From positions 1-22,585 of the forward strand of contig CAIUYS010000157.1 of the NCBI GenBank assembly GCA_903903365.1: a stretch of DNA of 22,585 nucleotides, read 5' to 3'. This stretch comes from an uncultured Methylococcaceae bacterium (lineage in GTDB: Bacteria; Pseudomonadota; Gammaproteobacteria; Methylococcales; Methylomonadaceae). The position numbers and the translations under genes were made by a program. The notes below the pieces were generated by a model. It saw nothing but the letters and a program-made list of their open reading frames with translations. It did no database searches and had not been told where the DNA came from. Shown here one piece after another: positions 12,739 to 18,712 of this stretch (the first letter of the stretch is position 1; every line of letters begins with the position of its first letter).

Positions 12739-13128
12739 ATGGAACTTAAATCTTTCAAAAACTTACTGGCCGCTGCCAAACTGCGGGATGGTTACTGGGT
12801 TGAAAAGGCAAAGCTTGGTTTTTCTGTTGAACTAAACCGGCTTTTCAAACACAGCGGCATGACTCAATCCGCGCTGGCTGAAAAACTTAACACCAGTCCT
12901 GCCTATATAACTAAAGTTTTTAGGGGTGACGCCAACTTTACCATAGAAACCATGGTTAAATTGGCTCGTGCGGTAGAGGGAGAGCTGCAAATACACATTG
13001 CCCACAAGCAGGCAACTACACGCTGGATTGATGTTATGGAGATGCAGCAAACGCCCGACAACAAAGCCAGTGCTGAATGGGTAAAATCAACAAGGAATGC
13101 TAATGAGCGAATTTCCACTGCGGCTTGA
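12739..13128 (+). CDS. HigA-like HTH antitoxin with C-terminal extension
   Basis: A 129-residue protein. I start it at MELKSFKNLL (12739), one base after the toxin stop, with GAGG about 9 bases upstream; the longer frame from 12715 would add eight residues inside the toxin gene. Residues about 28-85 are an XRE-type HTH: SVELNRLFKHSGMTQSALAE, then KLNTSPAYITKVFRGDANFT and MVKLARAVEGELQIHI. After about residue 90 comes a 40-residue tail with RWIDVMEM and a polar end. In known TAC systems the antitoxin carries a C-terminal chaperone addiction segment that is aggregation-prone unless bound by the SecB-like partner; this tail is the obvious candidate. The gene overlaps the chaperone gene by 26 bases. 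Confidence 0.82.
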   Translation: MELKSFKNLLAAAKLRDGYWVEKAKLGFSVELNRLFKHSGMTQSALAEKLNTSPAYITKVFRGDANFTIETMVKLARAVEGELQIHIAHKQATTRWIDVMEMQQTPDNKASAEWVKSTRNANERISTAA

Positions 13129-13519
13129 CAGTTATTTTTTTACCCATCAAGAAGTAATCGCCAATATTGACCATAAGCAGGACTCGAAAGAAAGTCCTAT
13201 ACACCTTGATTTTATTGTCAATGGTACGGCAAATCGTATAGATGGACATGAGAGCAAGTATGCAATTACCGCTCACGTTGAGATCAATAAGGAAACCAGT
13301 CATAATTTATCCTATTTTTTCTCCATCACTGCTTTTGGCATTGTTTCAATAAAGGATGGCATGCAGGGTCATCCGGGGATAGAGAGTATCATTGAGACCT
13401 CGGGCGTGCATCTGCTTTTTGGAGCAATTCGCGAACGCCTGGCTGATTTAACGGCACGAGGCCCCTGGCAATCCATTCAGTTAGACTTTATTCCGTTGAC
13501 AGTAAAATTAGCCCCCTAA
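13103..13519 (+). CDS. SecB-like chaperone of the TAC operon
   Basis: A 138-residue protein starting MSEFPLRLDSYFF (AGGA 7 bases before the ATG at 13103; an ATG two codons upstream is less well placed). Residues about 52-64 (KYAITAHVEINKE), 69-85 (LSYFFSITAFGIVSIKD) and 98-136 (ETSGVHLLFGAIRERLADLT, then ARGPWQSIQLDFIPLTVK) follow the SecB fold: beta-strands, an 'F.....GIF.I' strand, then 'LFP.ARE.....T.RG.FP...L.P..F'. SecB-like proteins fused into TA operons protect and fold the antitoxin, so that chaperone titration by stress or by phage proteins frees the toxin. The identification rests on recognisable pattern, and its partner genes support it. Confidence 0.82.
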   Translation: MSEFPLRLDSYFFTHQEVIANIDHKQDSKESPIHLDFIVNGTANRIDGHESKYAITAHVEINKETSHNLSYFFSITAFGIVSIKDGMQGHPGIESIIETSGVHLLFGAIRERLADLTARGPWQSIQLDFIPLTVKLAP

Positions 13520-13551
13520 ATTTAAAGCAACCCTAATAATCATCCGCACCC

Positions 13552-13573
13552 AACCCGCTTCGGCGGGTTTTTT
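13552..13573 (+). terminator. Intrinsic terminator after the TAC operon
   Basis: AACCCGC (13552-13558), a TTCG tetraloop, GCGGGTT (13563-13569) and a run of T to 13573. It lies 33 bases after the chaperone stop and 14 bases before the stop of the convergent HigA-like gene. It ends the rightward lysogenic transcript; the minus-strand reading lacks a good U-run, so the convergent transcript is less likely to end here. Confidence 0.92.
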
Positions 13574-13586
13574 ATTGCCTAAAAAT

Positions 13587-13892
13587 TTATATCAACTCTT
13601 TAGGTATGGTCGCAACATGCAATTTAAGACCCAGCGCATTAATTACTTTTAATATTGTGCCGAAGCTTGGATTGCCCTCTCCTGATAGTGCTTTGTAAAG
13701 GCTTTCGCGGCCCAATCCGGTATCTTTTGCTAACTGGGTCATACTGCGAGCTTTCGCTATATCGCCTAATGCCTTGGCTATAAAGGCAGAATCATCCCCG
13801 GCCTCGTCAAAACAAGCCTCAAGATAAAGCGTCATATCCTCTTCTGTCTTAAGATGATCAAGAATATCCCATTTTTTTAATGTGACAGCCAT
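13587..13892 (-). CDS. HigA-like addiction module antidote (HTH)
   Basis: A 101-residue protein of the 'probable addiction module antidote' type. It shows MAVTLKKWDILDHLKTEEDM, then TLYLEACFDEAGDDSAFIAK, which is the strongly conserved N-terminus 'WD..E.L...ED...YL.A......D......ALG.IA.A.GM...A...GL.R..LYKALS..GNP...T..KVL.ALGL.L'. The HTH lies in SMTQLAKDTGLGRESLYKAL. AGGAG is well placed before the ATG. It is the second gene of a toxin-first pair, with its start 2 bases after the toxin stop. It neutralises the toxin and represses the operon. It is convergent with the TAC operon. Confidence 0.93.
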   Translation of the reverse strand: MAVTLKKWDILDHLKTEEDMTLYLEACFDEAGDDSAFIAKALGDIAKARSMTQLAKDTGLGRESLYKALSGEGNPSFGTILKVINALGLKLHVATIPKELI

Positions 13893-13894
13893 TG

Positions 13895-14194
13895 TTATTC
13901 TCCTTTTAGTTCTTTCGCTAAATGTAATGCCGACTCAATATCCTGAGCCTGTGTTGATTTATCGCCGCCTGCCAATAGAATCACTATTTCTAATTTTTTC
14001 TGTATAAAATAAAGTCGATAACCAGGGCCATAATGAATGCGCATTTCAGAAACCCCATTACCTACAGGCTTTACATCACCAAAGTTATCATCACAGACGC
14101 GGCGTAACCGGGCTTTAATGCGTGCTTTTGCCTGATTGTCTCGCAACTTATCAAACCAGCTGTCATATATTTCTGTCGTTAAAATAATTTTCAT
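13895..14194 (-). CDS. RelE/HigB-like addiction module killer toxin
   Basis: A 99-residue RelE/ParE-superfamily toxin of the HI1419-like type: MKIILTTEIYDSWFDKLRDN, then KARIKARLRRVCDDNFGDVK, PVGNGVSEMRIHYGPGYRLY, and FIQKKLEIVILLAGGDKSTQ. The pattern 'F..WL..L.D..A..RI..RL.R...GN.GD.K.VG.GV.E.RI..GPGYR.YF...G..I..LL.GGDK..Q' is highly characteristic. It is the first gene of the HigBA-like pair. It ends two bases before the antitoxin start. Its promoter (14201-14228) leaves only 6 bases between the -10 box and the ATG, so the mRNA may be leaderless. Confidence 0.93.
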   Translation of the reverse strand: MKIILTTEIYDSWFDKLRDNQAKARIKARLRRVCDDNFGDVKPVGNGVSEMRIHYGPGYRLYFIQKKLEIVILLAGGDKSTQAQDIESALHLAKELKGE

Positions 14195-14200
14195 AGGCTT

Positions 14201-14228
14201 ATTGTATCCTGCTTTATACGTAAATCAA
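14201..14228 (-). promoter_or_regulatory. Promoter of the HigBA-like pair
   Basis: On the minus strand TTGATT (14228-14223) and TACAAT (14206-14201) are separated by 16 bases. The toxin ATG at 14194 begins only 6 bases beyond the -10 box, and no Shine-Dalgarno sequence fits between them. A leaderless transcript is inferred. Confidence 0.6.
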
Positions 14229-14352
14229 TCTATGATTTTTAGTATCACTAACTAATAAGAGTAACCCCCTCTCAAAAACAGCACTTTTATTATGCTACCA
14301 CCCCTGCTTTAAAGTAATTTTCAGGCATTCGGGTGATTTATTTTTTAAAATA

Positions 14353-14394
14353 ATCACTATTGGTTATTTACATTTTATAACTAATGGTTATAAT
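14353..14394 (+). promoter_or_regulatory. Rightward early promoter with two operator sites matching the leftward promoter
   Basis: TTTACA (14367-14372), a 16-base spacer and TATAAT (14389-14394). Operator O2, ATCACTATTGGTTAT (14353-14367), and O1, ATAACTAATGGTTAT (14377-14391), have the same 24-bp spacing and the same register to the -10 as the pair at the Cro-like promoter. A further palindrome TGGTTA/TAACCA (14385-14402) overlaps the -10. Repressor bound here would block the recombination/integrase arm. Confidence 0.82.
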
Positions 14395-14425
14395 ACTAAC
14401 CAACAGCCCAACAAGCTGAAATAGT

Positions 14426-14692
14426 TTGGAAGTAGCAATAGCTAAATGGAAAACACTTAGGTGGCAGGGGCAGTGTCCTCATACAAAAAAGGCGAACAGT
14501 TTGCTCATTGATGGATTAGCTACCATCAAGCTTCTAATTAAAAAAAACCAACCGGAAGATTCCCGTCGAAGAATCGCAGGACGCCTAATCGGCACAGACC
14601 CTCGCAGCATAGCTCTTTTAAAGCGCCTTCAATTCCGAGGGTGCTTCACAAGAGTGGAGATTAAAAATGATTGGTCGTTATTGCATGGTTAG
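14426..14692 (+). CDS. Hypothetical basic protein, uncertain start
   Basis: An 88-codon frame that begins with TTG at 14426, about 25 bases after the predicted transcription start of the rightward promoter. No good Shine-Dalgarno sequence is seen and the nearby ATG at 14445 is out of frame and stops after four codons. The product is basic (KKANSLLIDGLATIKLLIKK, then DSRRRIAGRLIGTDPRSIAL) with two predicted helices. It overlaps the DUF6948 gene by 26 bases. It may be a real first gene of the arm or an untranslated leader that happens to be open. No family is recognised. Confidence 0.35.
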   Translation: MEVAIAKWKTLRWQGQCPHTKKANSLLIDGLATIKLLIKKNQPEDSRRRIAGRLIGTDPRSIALLKRLQFRGCFTRVEIKNDWSLLHG

Positions 14693-14954
14693 AACGTATT
14701 CAGCGGGTGTATTTGCTGGAACTGTTGAAATGCTGGAAGGAAAAGCCGCAAAGCTAACCAACGCCAGACGTATTTATTATTGGGACGGTGCGGCCACGTT
14801 GTCGCAACTCGCAACGGACGGAACAAGCAAGCCTGAAAAATGCAAATTTCCGGTTGCAGTTGATGAAGTTTTTTTGACTGAGGTGATTGAGATTATCCCG
14901 ATTACTGACAAGTCCAAAGCATCTATTGATTCGGTATCGGTATGGGCAGCTTAA
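14667..14954 (+). CDS. DUF6948 family protein
   Basis: A 95-residue protein starting MIGRYCMVRTYSAGVFAGTV, with GGAG 8 bases before the ATG. The pattern 'VRTYSAGVFAG.......G.......ARRI.YW.GA.TLSQLA..GT..P..CKFP..V.EV.LTE.IEI.P.T..A..SI..V.VW' is the well-conserved DUF6948 family, found in phages of many proteobacteria, often next to a Gly-rich low-complexity gene, as here. Its function is unknown to me. No catalytic motif is obvious. The Gly-rich frame starts inside its last codons (ATGGGCAGC, 13-base overlap), so the two are probably coupled. Confidence 0.88.
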   Translation: MIGRYCMVRTYSAGVFAGTVEMLEGKAAKLTNARRIYYWDGAATLSQLATDGTSKPEKCKFPVAVDEVFLTEVIEIIPITDKSKASIDSVSVWAA

Positions 14955-15157
14955 CTAGCGGTTCCGGTTACGGTGACGGTTCCGGTTCCGGTTACGGTGG
15001 CGGTTACGGTAACGGTGACGGTTCCGGTTACGGTTACGGTTACGGTGACGGTTCCGGTTCCGGTTACGGTGGCGGTTACGGTGACGGTTACGGTGACGGT
15101 TACGGTGACGGTTACGGTTACGGTTACGGTTCCGGTTACGGTTACGGTGACGGTTAG
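14942..15157 (+). CDS. Gly-rich repeat protein (G-Y/S/D)n
   Basis: A 71-codon frame starting MGSLTSGSGYGDGSGSGYGG, in which nearly every second residue is Gly and the other is Tyr, Ser, Asp, Gly or Asn. It ends GYGDG before a TAG. Similar Gly-rich small proteins occur after DUF6948 genes in other phages, which favours real coding. Because the DNA is a 6-bp tandem repeat, all three forward frames and the minus strand are largely open, so an open frame alone is weak evidence. Such Gly/Tyr-rich chains are disordered and could phase separate or act as a flexible linker; function is unknown. Confidence 0.55.
   Translation: MGSLTSGSGYGDGSGSGYGGGYGNGDGSGYGYGYGDGSGSGYGGGYGDGYGDGYGDGYGYGYGSGYGYGDG
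14958..15157. repeat. Hexanucleotide minisatellite GGTNNCGGT-type
   Basis: About 200 bases built from GGT followed by TAC, GAC, TCC, GGC or AAC in turn. A 39-base segment is exactly repeated at offset 72 (14972-15010 and 15044-15082), which points to slippage or unequal exchange. The composition is far from that of the neighbouring AT-richer phage DNA. Confidence 0.95.
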
Positions 15158-15167
15158 AAATTTATAC

Positions 15168-15194
15168 AAAGCATCTTATTTTAGGGTGCTTTTT
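15168..15194 (+). terminator. Intrinsic terminator after the Gly-rich gene
   Basis: AAGCATC (15169-15175) pairs with GGTGCTT (15185-15191, with one G-U pair) around a short AT-rich loop, followed by TTTTT. It lies 12 bases after the Gly-rich stop codon. It would separate the DUF6948 unit from the recombination genes unless the phage antiterminates. Confidence 0.7.
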
Positions 15195-15203
15195 ATAAAG
15201 TCC

Positions 15204-15470
15204 TCATAGCTTTATATCCTCTTGGCCTTGGCTTACACCAGGGCATTTTTTAAAGGTTTTATTTTCGAGACCTTTACAAAGTAAGTCTGTTTTACCCGCT
15301 GCAATAGCGGTTTCACCCCGAATCGGAACGCTGGGGAATAAGCACCGAGAATGCGGAAGCCAAGCCTCTACAAGTAAATCCACTTGGTTGGCCGCATTGA
15401 CGACCTGACGGGAGCCGATGCTAATACTGGCAGTTGGGAGCTGGATAACGTAACCAGCTTTTATACGCAT
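15204..15470 (-). CDS. Possible minus-strand hypothetical protein
   Basis: An 88-codon frame opposite in direction to the rest of the arm. It has protein-like segments (MRIKAGYVIQLPTASISIGS, then RQVVNAANQVDLLVEAWLPH and a C-terminal FKKCPGVSQGQ), but I do not recognise a family, the Shine-Dalgarno sequence is poor, and no plus-strand gene covers the same stretch. Between the terminator at 15194 and the gene at 15632 this is otherwise about 440 bases without a gene. Two small hairpins occur in that stretch (ACACA/TGTGT near 15553-15571 and CCAG/CTGG near 15585-15600). Confidence 0.35.
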   Translation of the reverse strand: MRIKAGYVIQLPTASISIGSRQVVNAANQVDLLVEAWLPHSRCLFPSVPIRGETAIAAGKTDLLCKGLENKTFKKCPGVSQGQEDIKL

Positions 15471-15631
15471 GAGAATTTACGCATAGTTTTGCAGCTGGTG
15501 ACAAAGCACCTGTGAGTTTTCAGCCGTATAAATCTGAGCAACATTAGGCGTTACACACATCTCTCTTGTGTTTCGAACGTCAAGCCAGTGAGATTCTGGC
15601 AATCTAATTTAACTTTTTTGGAGTTTCAAAA

Positions 15632-15727
15632 ATGAACATCTATATAAGTCCTTTTGTTGGATCAATGCTTGCAATGACTGCCATTGCATCCGTCATTGTA
15701 TGCGCATTGCTTTGGGTACCACTATGA
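15632..15727 (+). CDS. 31-residue membrane peptide
   Basis: An ATG at 15632 with GGAG 9 bases before it opens a frame of 31 residues: MNIYISPFVGSMLAMTAIAS, then VIVCALLWVPL. One hydrophobic segment covers almost the whole chain. The stop overlaps the start of the next gene (ATGA). Two further ATGA overlaps follow, leading to the RecE-like gene, so this is the first of four coupled genes. A good ribosome binding site and this coupling are the main evidence that the peptide is made. Function is unknown; it is too small for standard gene callers. Confidence 0.6.
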   Translation: MNIYISPFVGSMLAMTAIASVIVCALLWVPL

Positions 15728-15867
15728 AATATTTTCAACCAATGGCAACACTGGTTGCTTGTATGTTTTTTATCTTCGCGATAATTGGCATCTGCTCGGC
15801 AACGGCTGCTCATGCCGGTTATCCGGTCTCATGTGATTCGTTAGTGGATGAGCAGGGGGAAGAATGA
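15724..15867 (+). CDS. 47-residue exported or membrane peptide
   Basis: A frame of 47 residues: MKYFQPMATLVACMFFIFAI, then IGICSATAAHAGYPVSCDSL and an acidic end. The N-terminus looks like a signal sequence (basic residue, hydrophobic core, then ATAAHA-G, a plausible signal peptidase I site with A-x-A). A small mature peptide with one Cys would then be released. It overlaps both neighbours by ATGA. A membrane-anchored form with one helix is equally possible. No family is recognised. Together with the 31-residue peptide it could form a small two-part membrane system. Confidence 0.6.
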   Translation: MKYFQPMATLVACMFFIFAIIGICSATAAHAGYPVSCDSLVDEQGEE

Positions 15868-16031
15868 CCGCAATACAAGACAAGATGCAGTCCATTGAGT
15901 CTGCTATTTTCATGCTTAAAGTCGCGTTATCACAGATGACAGACATTAACTTTGGGCGCAAAGACGATACGGTTTCTGTTAATCGTATTTTGGAATCAGC
16001 AAAAATGAATATTGAAGGGGGTTTTCTATGA
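15864..16031 (+). CDS. 55-residue helical protein, function unknown
   Basis: MTAIQDKMQSIESAIFMLKV, then ALSQMTDINFGRKDDTVSVN and a helix ending NIEGGFL. Mostly helical, with Met and Leu heptads near the N-terminus that could dimerise. The start and stop both overlap neighbouring genes by ATGA (the stop overlaps the RecE-like start). GGGGG lies upstream of the ATG. It lies directly before the recombination pair and could be an accessory factor such as a nuclease inhibitor, but there is no motif to support this. Confidence 0.6.
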   Translation: MTAIQDKMQSIESAIFMLKVALSQMTDINFGRKDDTVSVNRILESAKMNIEGGFL

Positions 16032-16816
16032 GCGATATCCTGTATGGACTGCCTGCCGAGCAATATTTTGCAGCAGACCGCATTAACAACTCATCGTTGA
16101 AACTGATCAACAAGAGTCCTTTACACTATCAAGCCAGTACCGAGCAGGACCGCGAAGAAACCAAAGCCATGCTGATTGGTTCCGCTGTTCATACCGCCGT
16201 ACTTGAGCCAAGCACACTGCTTGATCGTTACATCGTTGCACCACAAGCGGATAGACGCACCAAGGAAGGCAAGGCTATTTGGTCTGACTTGGAAGCTAGT
16301 GGCAAGATTGTACTTTCGCAGACTGACTTTGAAATGATCGATGCCATACAATCCGCAGTATTTGCTCATGAAAACGCCTTTAAATTATTGGCCAAAGGAC
16401 ACCCTGAAATATCACTGTTTACCGAGATCGATGGTGTACCGGCTAAAGCCCGTATGGACTGGTATCGACCAGGTATTATCCTGGACTTAAAGACTACCGA
16501 AGATGCCAGCCCCTCAGGATTTGCAAGATCCTGTGCTACTTATGGCTATGCCCAGCAAGCCGCTTGGTATTTGGACTGTGCCGAAGCATCCGGACTGGAG
16601 GCGCACACGTTCATCTTTTTGGTAGTGGAAAAATCAGCGCCTTACGCCGTAGCCCTGTATGAATTAACGCCAGAGTCATTGGAATTTGGCCGTGCTCAGT
16701 ATCAGCGGGCATTAAATTTATACAAGCAATGCAAAAAAGACGATGACTGGCCGGGCTATTCATCACAGATTGAACAACTTAGTTTACCCGCATGGGCAAT
16801 GAGAGAGGCTGCATAA
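16028..16816 (+). CDS. recE: RecE-like 5'-3' exonuclease (exonuclease VIII type)
   Basis: A 262-residue protein of the PD-(D/E)XK RecE/DUF3799 group. The N-terminus (LYGLPAEQYFAADRINNSSL, then KLINKSPLHY) is typical. GSAVHTAVLEP (about 51-61) is the usual His-containing motif. PEISLF (about 126-131), ARMDWYRPGIILDLKTTED (about 141-159, catalytic Asp and D-x-K) and YGYAQQAAWYLD (Gln/Tyr motif) complete the active site. This length corresponds to the nuclease domain alone, as in phage copies. It chews 5' ends to give 3' single strands for the RecT-like annealing protein that follows with a one-base overlap (TAATG). Confidence 0.93.
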   Translation: MSDILYGLPAEQYFAADRINNSSLKLINKSPLHYQASTEQDREETKAMLIGSAVHTAVLEPSTLLDRYIVAPQADRRTKEGKAIWSDLEASGKIVLSQTDFEMIDAIQSAVFAHENAFKLLAKGHPEISLFTEIDGVPAKARMDWYRPGIILDLKTTEDASPSGFARSCATYGYAQQAAWYLDCAEASGLEAHTFIFLVVEKSAPYAVALYELTPESLEFGRAQYQRALNLYKQCKKDDDWPGYSSQIEQLSLPAWAMREAA

Positions 16817-17847
16817 TGACAACACAACAACTATCAAGACAAGATCAGATAAAACAACCGTTATTGGCGGCACAACGTCAAATAACCTCGCTGTTACAGG
16901 ATGAAGCCAAGTCCAAACGCTTTATGGCCGCATCCTTGGTGGTTGCCAGCAGTCCGGCTCTAAGAAACTGCACGCCTGAGTCTATCGTGCAAGCCTTGGT
17001 AGGCGTGGCTATGTCAGATTTGAACATTGACACCAATATCGGGCATTGTTACCTGGTGCCTTATAAAGATACCGTGCAGCTACAGATCGGCTACAAAGGT
17101 TTCATCCAGCTATTGTTTCGCGCCGGTTGGTTGGTTAAGTGCTTCCCCGTCTATCAGTGTGACCAGTTCACCATGTCTTTTGATGGTTGGGATAATAAAG
17201 TTAATTTTGTACCCGACATCGATGCCCGTGACGAAGGCGACAGAGACTGGGTTTTTCAGAACCTGCGCGGCGTTTATGTAGTATCGCGTCATGCCGACAC
17301 CAAAGACGAATATTCCACTTTTGTCAGCAAGGCTGTAATTGAAAAATTACGTCAAAACTCACCCAACCAGAAAGTCGGCAACTATACCAAGCCAGCCGAT
17401 AAAACCAGACTGGAAGCGGGTCTTCCCATTGGTATCTGGGCAGACTGGTATATTGAGATGGCACAGAGCAAAGCGATTAAAAAACTGGCCAAGATACTGC
17501 CTATTGGCGATAGTCGCGCCCAAACGGCCATTGCTGCCGATGACAAATCAGAAGCAGGCGCACGAGTAGACTTTAAGCAAACAGCAGAAAATGGCGTAGT
17601 CGTTGAATCAAAAGTCACCAGTAAAAATGTCGATGACCTGATCGATGCTATCGACGCTGAATCAACCGTTATCCCTGAGCACGAAATAGATCAACATGCA
17701 GATGTGCGCCTGGCTATTGTCGAAAGCCAAAGCCTGGCCGAACTATCGACTTTAATTAAAGATATGCCCCCCGCTATAAAGCTGGAAATGGCCGGCGATA
17801 TTCGTAAGCGTCAAGATGAAATAAAGGCAATCCACCATGTTAACTGA
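16816..17847 (+). CDS. recT: RecT single-strand annealing protein
   Basis: A 343-residue RecT-family protein. The start at 16816 (MTTQQLSRQDQIKQPLLAAQ) overlaps the RecE-like stop as TAATG; an upstream in-frame start would lie in that gene. The core pattern LNIDTNIGHCYLVPYKDTVQ, LQIGYKGFIQLLFRAGWLVK and FQNLRGVYVVSRH is diagnostic of RecT, and GIWADWYIEMAQSKAIKKLA near residue 215 is the conserved C-terminal core. After about 250 comes a polar, acidic tail of about 90 residues ending in KAIHHVN, which is less conserved and may bind partner proteins. It anneals complementary strands in phage recombination. Confidence 0.95.
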   Translation: MTTQQLSRQDQIKQPLLAAQRQITSLLQDEAKSKRFMAASLVVASSPALRNCTPESIVQALVGVAMSDLNIDTNIGHCYLVPYKDTVQLQIGYKGFIQLLFRAGWLVKCFPVYQCDQFTMSFDGWDNKVNFVPDIDARDEGDRDWVFQNLRGVYVVSRHADTKDEYSTFVSKAVIEKLRQNSPNQKVGNYTKPADKTRLEAGLPIGIWADWYIEMAQSKAIKKLAKILPIGDSRAQTAIAADDKSEAGARVDFKQTAENGVVVESKVTSKNVDDLIDAIDAESTVIPEHEIDQHADVRLAIVESQSLAELSTLIKDMPPAIKLEMAGDIRKRQDEIKAIHHVN

Positions 17848-18160
17848 AACCATAATCCCCGCAAGCAACCCACAACTGGCCGCACTACAAGCCAGCTTTG
17901 CCAATGAGTTTAACAACGAGCCGGTCGAGCTGCTTGATCCTGTCCTTAACGCAATATTTGAAGAAGCATTAGCACCTTATAGAGTCAATCCATTGCCATT
18001 ATTTGAAGCGCATACCAAGCCGGCAACAAGACGACCGAGTGATGACGACTTGCTCCATGCCTTAGTATTTTATTTTGGTGCGTCAGAAGTGGAAACGCTG
18101 GATTGGATTGAGGGAATGGATATTGAAACCATGCGTGAGTTGATGACAGAGGAAGCCTAA
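17837..18160 (+). CDS. Acidic hypothetical protein downstream of RecT
   Basis: A 107-residue acidic protein starting MLTETIIPASNPQLAALQAS. The middle (RRPSDDDLLHALVFYFGASE) and end (VETLDWIEGMDIETMRELMT) are helical with clustered Asp and Glu. Its ATG lies within the last four codons of recT and its stop overlaps the next gene by one base (TAATG), so the coupling is tight. No family is recognised. Acidic partner proteins often accompany phage annealing proteins, but that is a guess. Confidence 0.65.
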   Translation: MLTETIIPASNPQLAALQASFANEFNNEPVELLDPVLNAIFEEALAPYRVNPLPLFEAHTKPATRRPSDDDLLHALVFYFGASEVETLDWIEGMDIETMRELMTEEA

Positions 18161-18567
18161 TGCCAAAACTACTAAACAGAAAAGAAATAGCGGCACTGCT
18201 TGGCATCAGCCAATCTTATATGACGAACATCGTTAAAGAAGGTAGAGCCAACATGCCGAAACCGGTTGGCACTGACAGGCGTGGGGCTGTGTATGTGGAG
18301 AGTGAGATAAAAGCCTGGATAGTTGCAAACCTCGACCAAATCATAAGCTCAAAATTAAACAACCAGATCATCCGGCGTAACCTGGTTGATGAGCTTACCA
18401 ATCACAGCATTACCCCGCTGAGCTTCATGCAGGGCAAGTTTGCAAGCAAAGCCGCGAAAAACAAGAGCCGGTTTAAACGCTTGGCTTCTTCAGTTATCAG
18501 ACCGGAGACGATAAAGGTCGTTACGCCTTACAACAATTACGGGGAATATTGTGAAAGACTTCTTTAA
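18160..18567 (+). CDS. AlpA/excisionase-like HTH protein
   Basis: A 135-residue protein. Residues 4-60 (LLNRKEIAALLGISQSYMTN, then NMPKPVGTDRRGAVYVESEI, KAWI) show the AlpA/winged helix style: HTH, a 'MPKPV' turn, a strand with 'RRG.VYV', and a W-containing helix. Such proteins act as excisionases or transcription activators for phage integrases. The C-terminal 70 residues (KLNNQIIRRNLVDELTNHSI, then many basic residues) are basic and of unknown role. It overlaps the GTG of the following zinc-ribbon gene by 17 bases. Confidence 0.7.
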   Translation: MPKLLNRKEIAALLGISQSYMTNIVKEGRANMPKPVGTDRRGAVYVESEIKAWIVANLDQIISSKLNNQIIRRNLVDELTNHSITPLSFMQGKFASKAAKNKSRFKRLASSVIRPETIKVVTPYNNYGEYCERLL

Positions 18568-18706
18568 TCACGGCATGACACGGGTAAGAAAAATAACCTG
18601 TCCGAAGTGCAACACAGCTTTTGAAACAGCGCACCCATCAAAAAAATATTGTAACGGGTGTTCGCCCAGTTTGCAGTTGAGAAAGAATTTTTTAAATAAA
18701 TTGTGA
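18551..18706 (+). CDS. 51-residue zinc-ribbon protein (GTG start)
   Basis: A GTG at 18551 with GGGGA 4 bases upstream opens a 51-codon frame: MKDFFNHGMTRVRKITCPKC, then NTAFETAHPSKKYCNGCSPS. Two CxxC pairs (TCPKC and YCNGC) are spaced 18 residues apart, a clear zinc-ribbon or knuckle, with a basic C-terminus (LRKNFLNKL). It stops 6 bases before the next ATG. The overlap with the AlpA-like gene and the GTG start would hide it from many gene finders. It may bind nucleic acid or RNA polymerase. Its chance presence with two CxxC pairs in such a short frame is unlikely. Confidence 0.7.
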   Translation: MKDFFNHGMTRVRKITCPKCNTAFETAHPSKKYCNGCSPSLQLRKNFLNKL

Positions 18707-18712
18707 GGGGTT

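Noticed and set aside
14951..15169. Minus-strand frame encoding (Thr-Val)n across the hexanucleotide repeat
   Set aside because: A 6-bp tandem repeat leaves every frame open. The minus-strand product is pure low complexity with no ribosome binding site, and it runs against the arm's transcription.
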